A DNA stretch of 64,000 bases from Cannabis sativa (GCF_029168945.1 NC_083603.1:43586396-43650395), one strand, 5' to 3'. Counted from the first letter of the stretch, positions 48,165-59,058 are shown. The notes: generated by a model not told the origin, from the letters alone. Program-made: numbers and translations.

Positions 48165-49295
48165 TGTAAAGTCCTTTTTTGGCAAGTTAGGTGACAAAAT
48201 AATTTTTCCTTTTTATGGTAAGATTGCTATGCATTCATTTTCGAAATCTTACCTCTCTTATTCGGTTTTTAGTTGCCATTTTCCTTGTTTGGAAAGTTGC
48301 ACTTTCAGCTGAACTTTCCTTTGTTGAAAACTTCTCAAAAGAGAAGGAATTCTCTTTTGGAAAGTTGTCCTTTTAAGGGAAACTTTGATTATTGCCTTTT
48401 CCTTATTAATTTCGATTGTATCTTGATACAATCAGAATATCTAATCTGTTTTTGGCAGGAATCAAGCTTTGAAAGAAGATCGGACCCGATTTTAGTAAGT
48501 TTCCCGTTTCTGGGCAGATCTGCTTCGTCAGCAACCGAATCTGATGTAGCAGATCGTGTTTGTTTTTGGAAAGTCTTTGTACAGCTGCTAATTCGATCTT
48601 GTGGTTGCCTCTTTGGTTTCTATGATCTATAAATAGAGCCTAGAGAGCAACCATTCGGATTACCTCTTCCATTATTCATTTTTTGCATTTATCATTTGTG
48701 AGAAGAGAGTGTTTCTTTGTTTTGTGAGAGCCTAGTTGTTCACCTAGGTTCTAGTTGTTCTATTTCTGTTCTTACTCTATCCTAGAGGTTGTGAAGAACT
48801 ACTTGACTGAACAAGAGATTGGTCTTCGGGAGAAGACTTGATAAAGCCTTACTTCGGGAGGAAGTAAGCACTTGGTCTTCGGGAGAAGACTAGCTAAAGC
48901 CTTACTTCGGGAGGAAGTAAGCACTCACACTTCAAAGACGAAGGGAGTTCGGGCTTGAAGGTGTTTCAAGAAGTCAGATTCATAAAGTGGATTACAAAGG
49001 ATTGCGGCAATACTTTAGAGGGAGTCTAAACTTGTTTAAGTCAATTGTCTTTGTAATTTTGATACTTTATTAATTGATTTCATTCTCTGGGCGTGGCCCC
49101 GTGGACTAGGAGTGTTCGTGAGAACACTGATACCACGTATAAATCTCTTGTGTCAAGTTATTTATTTTTCTGCAAATATTTTATATTCTCGCTCGTTCGC
49201 TTTGTCAGAAAGGAATTATTTTCTGCTGCTGCAAACGCGTACAGTTTTTATATTTTCTTATATACAACTGACATTTGCAAAAACACAGTTTTTCA
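48165..49295 (+). repeat. Copia copy 2 3' LTR
   Basis: 1131 bp. The TATA-like CTATAAATAG is at 48628-48637 and the hairpin array at 48822-48921 with all four hairpins perfect. A patch at 49188-49215 differs from copy 1 at a cluster of CTG/CAG sites. Confidence 0.93.
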
Positions 49296-49613
49296 TAATT
49301 CAAACGTTTTATAAGTCAAATTCTAGGCTAAACTTGTTGTACAGTAAGAATAATTAATATATTGAGTTTATCGGTGGACTAAGGGTTTCACTAATTGTTA
49401 TAGGGCCTAGAAGGTATCGTAGGAGTTAATTACAGCGGAGTTGAGGTAAGGAAAAATAATTATACTTTATACTTGCTTTTTATATGGTTTGAGTATCTAG
49501 TATGACTGCTTGAATAAATTGTATTGAAACTGTGGAATGTGATAGTTTCGGTGAAATAGTGTTTTATCGATGAATTGTATATGGCTGTTTAATCATGTTC
49601 CAGGTACTTGGAA

Positions 49614-49742
49614 GTGGTTGGAAACCACACATGTATGGTGATGTGGTAAGTGAGGCAGTGTACGTAAGGGTGCACTGGTTATTGGTACTGCGTTCTGGTT
49701 AAGAACGTAAGACACTCCAGATTTGTATGGAAGCTGGAGTGT
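49614..49742 (+). other. Hairpin cluster in the gypsy-type solo LTR
   Basis: Perfect stems: GTGGTT/AACCAC with a 3-nt loop (49614-49628), CAGTG/CACTG (49656-49677), CGTTCT/AGAACG with a 5-nt loop (49691-49707) and ACACTCCAG/CTGGAGTGT (49712-49742). They lie in the 3' part of the LTR, comparable to the stem-loop array of gypsy LTRs A-C. Confidence 0.65.
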
Positions 49743-50233
49743 GATTGTGAGTGTGAGTGTGTGGTATTTCAGTATTTGTGTGGCTGCCTCTATTTATACT
49801 TATGATTAGGTTGTTGTATGTTTGATGTATATGTTTGTGCTATGATGTGTGAATGCTGGTACATAGTATTTTGTTTTTCCTTACTGGGCTTTGCAGCTCA
49901 CCCCTTATTTACCCCCTATGTGCGATTAAGTAAGCTTGTAAGCTTTCGGTGACAAGTTGAGTCTGGGCAGCATGGGGTGTATCTCGTGTGATCATGTAAC
50001 TGCGTGTGGTCTTGGCCATCTTCCGCTGAAAGTTTTTTTTTTAATTTATTAAACCTATCGAGGATGTTGTCGTTTAAATTTTCTATTACTTTTCCCTAAG
50101 TGGTAATACTTTATTTTCAACTGGGTACCCATGTTTTGAAAAGTGTTTTTTTTTTAATAAAGGCAACATTAGTATCTTAACGCCAGTTTATTTATGGCAT
50201 CTTATTTTACGTAAATAAGGGCGTTACAAATAC

Positions 50234-50610
50234 ATTCAAAGTTTTATTATTATCATTTTACAAAAGTTTTGAATCAAAATTATTTTTACATTGCTGCAAA
50301 AAAAAATATCATAAAAAATTATAAAGTACGTACACATACAAACATAGGTCCAATAATATCTACACTACTGCAACTGCAAGCACGTAAAATTAACAAATAA
50401 AAGAATATATAATGGGTAATTCTACTATAAGACGCTTAGTTTGTATCTCATGGCATAATGTAGTTTTTTTGGCCAGTAAGATTAAGTCAAATAAAGATTA
50501 CATAGTATAGTAGTGTGTAGTACACTTGTGATTTTTTTTTTTTTTGGGTTAAAAAAAGTGGTTGCTTTATAAAAAAAAATTGTTTAAAAAATTAGGTTAG
50601 AAGGCTGCTT
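50234..50610. other. AT-rich DNA after the solo LTR
   Basis: Low-complexity AT-rich sequence with a 14-base T run near 50532-50545. No feature recognised. Confidence 0.6.
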
Positions 50611-50621
50611 TATATGGGTTG

Positions 50622-52092
50622 AGATGCAAAATGGCCCTTAATTTGGTAACTAAGTTAGTAAATGTCCACTTTTTAAAAAAATTAAGAAAATGGCCAAATC
50701 TAATAAATTAGATAATAAAAATTATAAAAATAGATTTATCATATAATTTTTTTAAAAAAATATATATAATAACAAAATTAAGTTACATAATTTTTTTTAG
50801 TATTGTATATTATAAAATTGTAATAAAAATAAACAAATATATTAGATCATTTAAATATATACAGCAGTATTAGATATATCGTAGTACAGAAAATTAATAT
50901 ACCGTAGTAATAAAATTATATACCACAAAGAAATTATAACAATACTAAATTAATACTCAAAAAAATATATATCATGCTGACAAAATTATATATACCACTA
51001 TTAAAATATGAATACATACCAAAAAATTTATGTATAATAAAATAGAAACTAAATATCATATTAAATAAATAATATATTATAGACAACAAAAATCATATAC
51101 CATACAATAAAACGTATATACCTACAATAAAAAATAAAATAAAATAATATAATATTATTAAAAAAAATTATATATATCATATTAACAAAATTATATATCA
51201 CCTTTATGTATACTAAAATAAAAACTAAACATGCATTATCTAAAATAAAATGATATACTATACAATAAAACTTATATACCATATAACATAAAATATATAC
51301 CTTGCAATACAAATATATATAATAATAACAACAAATAAAAATAAAAATATATAGGATGCTAATAAAATTATATATCATGTCAACAAAAGTACAATAGAAA
51401 ATAAAACTTAAATATTATTTAAAAAAAAATTATATACCGTATAACAAAAAATACATATACCATACACCAAAACATATATACAAAAAATAATAATAAAAAA
51501 AATATAGATTACTAATGCATATATATGTATACTATACTAACTAAATTATATACCACAATTAAAATATATATACCATGACAATTGTATATAATAAAATAAA
51601 AACTAATTAAATATTATTTAAAATAAATAATTATACAATCAAAAAATATAAAAATAATAATTAAATACATGTAGCATGGCAATAAAATTATATACATACA
51701 TTAAAATATTTTTATTATGCTAATAAAATTATATATCAATATTATACATATCATAATAAAAAATAAATATCATCTAAGAATAATAATATACCATAAAACA
51801 AAATAGAAATATACCGTACAACAAAATCTATATACCAACAACCCAAAACAACTCATAAAAATTAAAAAAATTGACATAACTTTAAAATAAAAAAGATTTT
51901 AACAAAACTAATATAGATATACCATAATGTTTAAATAATTTGATTCTAATTCTAATTCTAAAAAAAAAAAAATTGAAATGAGGACATTTACTAACATAGT
52001 CTTATGATTTAGGGCCATTTGCTATATTTTTTTGAAATGAGGACATAAACTAAGATACTCCTATGATTTGGGGCCATTTACTATAATTTCCA
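50622..52092. mobile_element. Inverted-repeat element with AT-rich interior and doubled right end
   Basis: The left end (AAAATGGCCCTTAATTTGG, then GTTAGTAAATGTCC) is the inverted counterpart of 51975-52020 (GGACATTTACTAACATAG, then AGGGCCATTT). A second, slightly diverged copy of the right end lies at 52034-52092. The interior is degenerate repetition of TATATACC/ATACAATAAAA words. No transposase is present. It is probably a non-autonomous TIR element; superfamily and exact borders are uncertain. Confidence 0.6.
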
Positions 52093-53220
52093 GCTTTATA
52101 TATATCATGTGTATATACATTAATGGACTTATTTTTTTCTGCTTTAAGTTAACGAACTTTCTTATTTTAATATTTTTCTTTTGTTGTTTAAAAAAATATA
52201 TATAATTTTTAAAATAATAAACAAAAATAGAATGTGTCATAAAAATTATATTATGTTCATAAAAATGTGTTAGCATGTGCAATTTATGATATTTAGCTAA
52301 ACTAAAATTTGTGTATAAATAAGAAAAAATATATGAATCCAAATTGTATAGATAGTAGCATTAAAGCTAAGAGCCTCAAAAGTAGGTTTAATCTTGTACA
52401 TGAAAGGAAGTTGTATAGCATAGATAAAATTATTCTTAAAAATGTAAAAGAGTTGTAAGTTTCTCTTTTAATAGACTTGGTTTGATTAATATAAATTATC
52501 TTTCTTGGTATAAAAAATTAATAAAGCAAATTAACTTAAAAGATAATTGTAGTAGAACTATGTATGTAAATAAATTAGTGGCAAAAGTACTTAAACAATC
52601 AATTTTGTATAGTTAACTACTATTATTAGTATAAGAAAATTAATCGCAAAATTTGTAAATAAAATTATTTTTTTAAAAAAATAAATAACTATATAAAAGA
52701 AATGTAAATTAACTTAAAAAAATAATAAATCAAATTAAAAATTAATTTTTTTAATTATTAATATTATTATTTTATTTTTTAAAATAAAATATAATTAAAT
52801 ATTATTATAATATGTATAATATTTTAATTGTATATAATTCGTCTTATCGTAAAATTATACACCTTATATTATAATAACTATATGATTTAAAATTAATGCT
52901 CACCGGTAAGAAACTTTTGTTAGATCCTACTATAATATTGCGGGAATATCAACAGTAGGACACCCTATATTAATTATACATGCAGTACTGATCTGTGGAA
53001 TTAATACATGAAAAAGATGGCAGATACATGCCACTGTGCCACATGCAATGCATTTGAAATTTATTTCACTCTCTTTCAAAATTATGAGAAGAAAAAATGT
53101 GTAAATATTCCACAGCAGAAACTGCTATAAATGCATTAATTAACGAGCTTTTGTTTTTCTAATACAAATTTGATCATTATCGATCAAATGAATTTTGTTT
53201 TTCCCTTTCTTTTTTAATTC
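52093..53220. other. AT-rich intergenic DNA, nothing recognised
   Basis: About 1.1 kb with short A/T-biased frames only. I see no RNA gene, gene remnant or clear repeat. Confidence 0.65.
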
Positions 53221-53226
53221 GAACAT

Positions 53227-53347
53227 GATCTCCGAGAATTATGAGATTACATCTCAAAATTAATTGGTGATGAGTGGAGTAGCTCGTGTTCTTATATATG
53301 GCTCAATACTTTTATATTTAATCCATGTGGGACAATGTTCTCCAATA
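53227..53347 (-). repeat. Diverged solo LTR of the TRIM family
   Basis: Aligns over its whole length with the 119-bp TRIM LTR at 10116-10234 (shared words GATGAGTGGAGTAGC, ATGGCTCAATACTTTTA, ATCCATGTGGGACAATG, TTCTCCAATA), with roughly 15-20 differences. No second LTR or interior adjoins it and no clear target duplication is visible, so it is an older solo LTR. Confidence 0.8.
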
Positions 53348-53498
53348 CCTCTAATTATAACGATCGGTGTGGGAATTTTAGATTGTTTAATTAATTTGTT
53401 TAGTCCATCGAATTAGCCATGTAACCGAACTTATTACAAAATTGTTTAGGATCCAATTGTGCGCATATATATAGATATCAATATAGATAAACGCTTAA

Positions 53499-53753
53499 GA
53501 CTCGTTTGGTATGTTATATTAGATTGTATTGTATTGTATTATATTATATTGAATTAGATTATATATCATATTTTTTATATAATACTCTGTTAAATTTTAA
53601 TTTATACTAAAATATTATATATTTAGGTGTCTATATAAAAATCAATACCACATATAATTTTACCACATATAAAAATCAATACCACATATAAAATACAATT
53701 TAATATAATACTATACAATACAATACGATGTAATATAGCGTACCAAACGAGCC
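53499..53753. mobile_element. MITE with CTCGTTTGGTA terminal repeats
   Basis: The ends read GACTCGTTTGGTA and TACCAAACGAGCC, inverted to each other, followed inward by further complementary ATTGTATTGTATT-type words. Length is about 255 bp with no coding capacity. A related half-copy is at 57757-57840. No convincing target duplication seen, so the superfamily is open. Confidence 0.7.
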
Positions 53754-54376
53754 CGTATACTAACACTTCCTAGTATATATATATATGGATCAAACCCTCC
53801 CACATCCCTCTATATATAATATATTTACAATTATTATAATAATTCAAATACTTTAGATTATTTATATTATGTTTTCATATTTTTATTTTTGTTTGTTATG
53901 TGTTTTGGGTGGCTTTGATTCATGGTGCTTACATATAGATATTATTTTATTATTATAGTATCTTTTTGAAAGATTTGTGTAATATATATTAGTTTGTACA
54001 GTTTTATTTTTTATATAGCTTATACCCTTTGTTAGTTGTGATTTGTCAAATTGATCCTTATTGAAAAGGAAAGAGGTTTTTTCAATATTATACTTAAAAT
54101 TGATTTTATTTATAAAAATACTTTTAAAAAATTATTTGTACAAATACTATTATACCACGTCAGCATACATACCGAAATTTAAAATAATTACCGAAAATAG
54201 AAAAAAATTAGAAAAATCTCGTTTCCAAAGAATTGAAAAAGGCAACCATTTAGTTACTTTTGATGTGAATAAGATATAAATTGGTTATTTTTTCATTAAA
54301 AGAAACTTTTTTGTTTCATTTTTTATATTTTTAAGCTATATTATATTATTTTATTGTTTAAAATACCTTGAGGTTA
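53754..54376. other. AT-rich DNA, nothing recognised
   Basis: AT-rich; includes a 72-codon frame of A/T-driven composition that I do not believe is a gene. Confidence 0.6.
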
Positions 54377-54388
54377 TTTTTTTTTTTT

Positions 54389-55600
54389 GAGTAATTTGCG
54401 GTATAACCTCCATAAGTACATATTTAGTTTATTGCAACTAACCCCCAATTTTAAAATTTTGGTGATAAAACTCCCTAAACTCGTGTTCAGTTACCAATTT
54501 AACATTTTCATCTATTTTTAGCTATTAACTGCCATGGTGGAGTGTCTACGTGTACACAATGTATACATGGTACAATTTTATTGGTCCACGTAAATAAATA
54601 TTTAAAAAATAAAAATAATATTTTTCTTTAAAAATCAAAAAAATAATTTTAAAAAAATAAAAATTAAAAAAAAACCCTAATTCCCTTACAAATTCTTTCT
54701 CTTCTTTTCGTTCTCTCTCTCATTGCCTTAATTCCCTACCCGCCATCCCCGTCGAAGCCACCATCACCACCGTCGAAACTACAACTGCTCACCACCACTA
54801 CTATCATCTGCAATCGTCCCCATTTTGATCTCCCCTAGCATATGCAATCGTCGAGGACACTGCTGGTTCTTTACAAAGTTTGGCCAAGAACACTACGAGA
54901 GAGAAAGAGATCTAATCGCAAGGTGGGGGCTTTGCTGGTGCTGGAAGACTTCGACGAAAAGAGGGGGATAGTGGTGTGCTTCGTTTTGATCGCTGGTGAT
55001 GGAAGGCAGCGGTGCAGGTGGCTGGGGGAGAGAAAGGTAAATGAGGGATTGGAGTTTTATTTATTTGATTTGAGTTTTCTTAGGTAGATATGAAAGTAGA
55101 ATTGTAATCTAATTTAATTTTGGTGTTGATTTGGATTAAAGAAATAGATTGTGGCTGCTGGTCGATCATGGATGGTAATGGAGATGGGCAGTTGTAATGA
55201 TGATGGTGGTCAGTTGTGGATGATGATGCAGATGATAGTTTTGGTGATGATGGTGGATGAACCAGAGATCGAAGAAGAAGAGAAGAAGAAAAATAAAAAG
55301 AAAAAAAAACTTATTTTATTTTATTTATTTTTAATTTTAAAATATTTTTTGTAATATTTAATTTTTATTTTATTTTTGTAAATAGTTTTTTAATAGTTTT
55401 ATAATTTTTTATTTTTTTTAAATATTTATTTACGTGGACTAATAAAATTGTGTCACGTGTACACTGTGTACATGTAGACATTCCACCAAAATTTAAACTG
55501 CTAACGGAACACGAGTTAAAGGGGTTTTACCACCAAAATTTTAGAATTGGGGGTTAGTTGCAATAAACTAAATACTTATAGAGGTTATGCCGCAAATTAC
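54389..55600. mobile_element. Long-TIR element, Mutator-like, non-autonomous
   Basis: Inverted repeats of roughly 185-220 bp lie at 54389-54613 and 55418-55600. Both have GTAATTTGCGG at the outer edge, GTTTATTGCAACTAACCCCC, and GTCCACGTAAATAAATATTT at the inner edge. The left arm has an extra stretch of about 35 bp. Both sides abut T runs, so a 9-bp duplication is possible but cannot be proved. The interior (54670-55310) is CT- and GAAG-rich, with UTR-like character. A short frame at 54842-55087 matches nothing I know, and the interior may be captured host sequence. Confidence 0.7.
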
Positions 55601-55601
55601 T

Positions 55602-56106
55602 TTTTTTTTAATGTAACTCATATGATGTTTCAGATATTATTCAATTGATTTACAAATTATTTTATAGACCTATTAAAATAGTTTTATAAAAATAAGTTTA
55701 TTTTTATTTGATCTTGTAATGTCTGAATATAAAAATATTGATGTCCATTTGATCACCTGAAAAATTTACGGGTTAACAGTAAGTATATTTAATTTTGTTT
55801 AGACTTAATGTTTGACTTTTTTTTAAATTGTAACTTATATGATATTTAAGATATTATTTGGTTTATTTACAAGTTATTTTATAAACCTATCAAAATAGTT
55901 TTATAAAAAAAAAAATTTATTTATAATTTAATGTTGTGACATTTAAAAATAAAATAAGAAAATACTTTTTAGTAACTTATTAAGTTGTTTGGTACATTAA
56001 TTTTGTTTAAATTAAAAGATTAATTACTTAATAAAATTTAAAAGAAACAAAAATATTAAATTTGATTTCGATTATCTTAAAATATTTTTTAAAAAAAACT
56101 TGTAAA

Positions 56107-56143
<37 letters not shown>

Positions 56144-56530
56144 ATACATGAAGTTAGAAATTTATCTATAAAGTTTTTAAAAAATACAAATAAAATAAAA
56201 TGAGAGAGATATTTAGATGTCATGTCATTAAGAGAAAAAATAACAAAATAAATAAATGAAGTTGTTGATGTTTGAAAGAAAAAAGCTCAAAAATAAAATA
56301 AAAAAGAAAAGGAAGAGAGTCTCTAAACTTTTTGTTTATGTTGTTATTTAATGTAAATTTAAGGTGTCAGTTATATATTACTATTAAATAATAACTGGAT
56401 TATTACTGTATTGATTTGGAGGCTTTATTGTTATATATACACAGGTGTATATAGTTAGTCATCTAATAATTAATATTTAACATTAATATTTAACTCATGT
56501 GTCAAATTTACAAAGAAAAATAATTTTAAA
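55602..56530. other. AT-rich DNA with (GA)n microsatellite at 56109-56140
   Basis: A run of about 15 GA units at 56109-56140 sits in AT-rich DNA. Otherwise no gene or element recognised. Confidence 0.7.
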
Positions 56531-56536
56531 GGAGTT

Positions 56537-56960
56537 TTGCCACAAAAAAAAAATAAGGAAGTTAAGTGTATAAAAATTAAAGGGATAATTTCACAAATGC
56601 ACAAAAACAACAAAAAAAAAAACAACAAAAATACAATTTCACGGAATTTTAAATATTTTTACGATTTTTTTGATTTTATCTACATAAAATACGGTCTTTT
56701 TATGTTGAAATTTTGTTCATTTGTTGTTAATTTTTTATTATCTGTATGTTATTTTTTGTTGTTATTTTGATGTTATTTTGATGTTATTTTTATGTTATTT
56801 TCTTGTTGATTTTATGTTGTTTTCGTGTTATTTTTTGAAAAACCGTAAAAATGTAAAAAAAACATTTTTTGAACGTAAAAATGTAAATATTTTACAAAAA
56901 ATAGTGTCTTATGTAATTATTCTAAAATTAAAACATAAGCAGATTTCACCCTAAATTACT
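56537..56960. repeat. Repeat-like segment with TGATGTTATTTT minisatellite
   Basis: Degenerate units of about 11-14 bp around TGATGTTATTTT repeat at 56747-56836. The outer parts (AGGGATAATTTCAC near 56580; TTTCACCCTAAATTA near 56943) are weakly inverted, suggesting an eroded non-autonomous element. The low-complexity frames across it are not credible genes. Confidence 0.45.
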
Positions 56961-57023
56961 ATAAAAAATAACTCATAAAAAATAAAATACAAAACATAAT
57001 AAACTTTTCGTCATTTTTAAATA

Positions 57024-57399
57024 GGGTAAATAGTAGCATAAGTACCCAAAGTTTTAGGTTTGTAAGTGGCATAAACCCAATGATTTTTTTTAGTGGCATA
57101 AGTACCTAATATTTATAAAACTGTAATTTTCTTCTAGTTTCATCAGTACAAACTCTGTTATTATCTTAAACAGGACACATATAAGACCCAAATTTTAGAT
57201 TATTTGGTGTGGACGAAAAATATGTAGTATCAGTTACTTCCAAATATTTTTTAATAAATTTAAAACGGAGCCTGTACTGACGAAAATAGAGAAAAATTAC
57301 AGTTTTATAAATATTGGGTACTTATGCCACTAAAAAAAATCATTGGATTTATGTCACTTACAAACTTAAAACTTTAGGTACTTATGCCACTATTTACTC
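57024..57399. mobile_element. Mutator-like MITE with 9-bp TSD (I)
   Basis: A 376-bp element with inverted repeats of about 110 bp (GGGTAAATAGTAGCATAAGT at left; its near-complement at right). It is flanked by a perfect 9-bp direct duplication TTTTAAATA (57015-57023 and 57400-57408). No coding capacity. The 9-bp duplication with long TIRs points to the Mutator superfamily. Confidence 0.82.
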
Positions 57400-57756
57400 T
57401 TTTAAATATGTATGAATATTATTTTTTTAAAAAAAAGTCCAACAACCATTACCATAAGAAACACGTTTTGCCGCTTAAAATTATTAACTTATGTGAATTA
57501 TTCAAGTAATAATACATAATTTAAAAAGATAATAATGCATAAATAAAAATATTATCTTTCTTTCTTTTTCATACAAAAAAAATATTATCTTTAATATGTG
57601 CTCTAGCTAGCTCCACATTTATTTTTCCACTTATTTTTTAGGATGTCATTTCGTAAATAGGATTAATTCTTTGTCGATATGGATACGTACACTCAATTAT
57701 TAGAAACTAAAATAATATTCATTGCTAAAAAAAATTATTTACTAAGATTCTAACGA

Positions 57757-57840
57757 TTTATTTGGAACACCGTATTAGATCATATTATATTGTATTACAT
57801 TAAATTAGATTATATATCATATTTTTATATAATATAGTGT
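57757..57840. repeat. Half-copy of the CTCGTTTGGTA MITE
   Basis: Resembles the left half of the MITE at 53499 (TTTGG-A, then GTATTAGAT, then TTATATTGTATTACATT, then TTAGATTATATATCATATTTTT). The right half is missing. Confidence 0.6.
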
Positions 57841-57892
57841 TTTTGCTTCAACATATTTTTATGCTTTAAATAATTTTTGTTAATAATAAAAA

Positions 57893-58292
57893 GGTTAATT
57901 AGCAATTTTCCTCTCCGAATATTAACATATACCAAATCATGCTCTCTGAATTTTTTTGGTTATTAAAAATTCTTTCTGAACTATTGAGACTGTTAGATTT
58001 AAAGACTTTTGTCTAATTTCATTCAATTTTACTGTTTCAGTAATTGTTTATGTACTAAACCATGATCTCCAAACTTTGATATCTACTAAATCATGTCCCT
58101 CGAACTTTGATATGTACTAAATCATGTCCCAAGAACTTTCATCCATGTTATAAATTTTTTTACTAAAATTAGACAAAAATCCTTAAATTTAACAATCTTA
58201 ATAGTTCAGTGAGAATTTTTAACGGCCAAAAAAATTCAGAGGGCATGATTTAGTACATATCAAAATTCGGGGAGAAAAATTACTAATTAGCC
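57893..58292. mobile_element. Mutator-like MITE with 9-bp TSD (II)
   Basis: A 400-bp element with ends GGTTAATTAG and CTAATTAGCC and inverted repeats of about 130 bp. It is flanked by a perfect 9-bp duplication TAATAAAAA (57884-57892 and 58293-58301). The interior repeats TACTAAATCATGTCCC-type words. It is unrelated in sequence to the element at 57024. No coding capacity. Confidence 0.82.
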
Positions 58293-58301
58293 TAATAAAA
58301 A

Positions 58302-58747
58302 TAATATAATTAAATACTAAAAGATATTTAGTGATGAGTTTTCATTAGCAATATTTTATATATTATAATGAAATTATTTGTGACTCACAATATAATTAAA
58401 TAATTACAATTATATTATTTTCTTAACTGGTACTTTTAGTTAAGGATTCTCACTGTAGTGATTATATATTTATGATGATGATGATGATATATTTTTGACA
58501 AAATTATCTTCACATATAGTTCAATTTTATTTAATTTTTCGTTTTTTGTTCAAAACAGTAAATCACCTCATACATAATTAAATGATATAGTTACATTAAA
58601 TATATTTATTCATGCATGGCTGATTATATATATGAATGTTAATTTTTTGTAGATCTTTATTCAATTGTAGTATTCAATTTGGTAGTTTATAAAAAAAAAT
58701 ATTTAATGAATTGTGTTAATTCAACGTCAAAAACTAAAGTTTAATTT
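58302..58747. other. AT-rich DNA, nothing recognised
   Basis: AT-rich spacer with a short (GAT)n run near 58475-58489. Confidence 0.6.
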
Positions 58748-59058
58748 TGAGTATATTATCTTGGATCATGTATTTTGCAAAAGTTAATAATTAGACCCTA
58801 AACTCAATTTTTAACAATTTTGTTTCTAAGAATAACCAACTTTAATATAATTTCTAACACGAACAGATACAGAAAATGTAACCAGTGTTGTCATAACATC
58901 TCTAGATCAGATTATTATTAAGTTTTATTTTGACAAAAAATCAGTTTAGGGTCCTATTTGTACAATTTTGGAAAACACAGGGTATATTTAGTCATTTAAT
59001 AAAATAGAGAGTCAAATTAGTAACTTTTACAAAACACAGGGTTCAAAATGATATTTAC
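58748..59058. mobile_element. Imperfect inverted-repeat element
   Basis: About 58748-58800 and 59006-59058 are imperfectly inverted (TTTTGCAAAAGTTAATAATT against AGTAACTTTTACAAAAC), enclosing about 200 bp with a further CCCTAAAC/GTTTAGGG pair. It is an eroded MITE-like element. Borders are approximate and no duplication was found. Confidence 0.5.

Larger units (their letters stand above)
39074..49295 (+). mobile_element. Ty1/copia retrotransposon, SIRE/Maximus-type, copy 2
   Basis: A complete 10.22-kb element with LTRs 39074-40200 and 48165-49295, target duplication TAATT (39069-39073 and 49296-49300), primer site at 40203-40214, gag-pol, extra ORF and purine tract at 48153-48164. It is the same family as copy 1 but in opposite orientation and inserted in unrelated DNA. 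Its coding frames carry more breaks than copy 1, all that I traced lying at CAG/CTG positions. Confidence 0.95.
37820..50228 (+). mobile_element. Gypsy-type solo LTR, split by copia copy 2
   Basis: The sequence starts TGTAATATCC (37820) and ends GGGCGTTACA (50228), the same termini as the gypsy LTRs above. It is flanked by a perfect 5-bp duplication AATAC (37815-37819 and 50229-50233). Removing the copia copy leaves about 2.18 kb, the expected LTR size, with no gag, pol, primer site or second LTR. Internal sequence differs from LTRs A-C, so it is a related but distinct family. A UTR-like segment (38200-38336) ending in CAGGTAAA at 38334-38341 parallels the spliced-leader-like segment of LTRs A-C. 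Solo LTRs arise by recombination between the two LTRs of one insertion. Confidence 0.9.

Noticed and set aside
10552..49295. Targeted hypermutation of the RIP kind as the cause of CAG/CTG changes
   Set aside because: RIP gives C-to-T only and is fungal; here changes include transversions and indels, so base-calling error at methylated CHG fits better, pending read data.
54842..55354. Short + strand frames in the long-TIR element
   Set aside because: No start context, domain or conservation; the interior may be captured UTR-like sequence but a gene is not supported.
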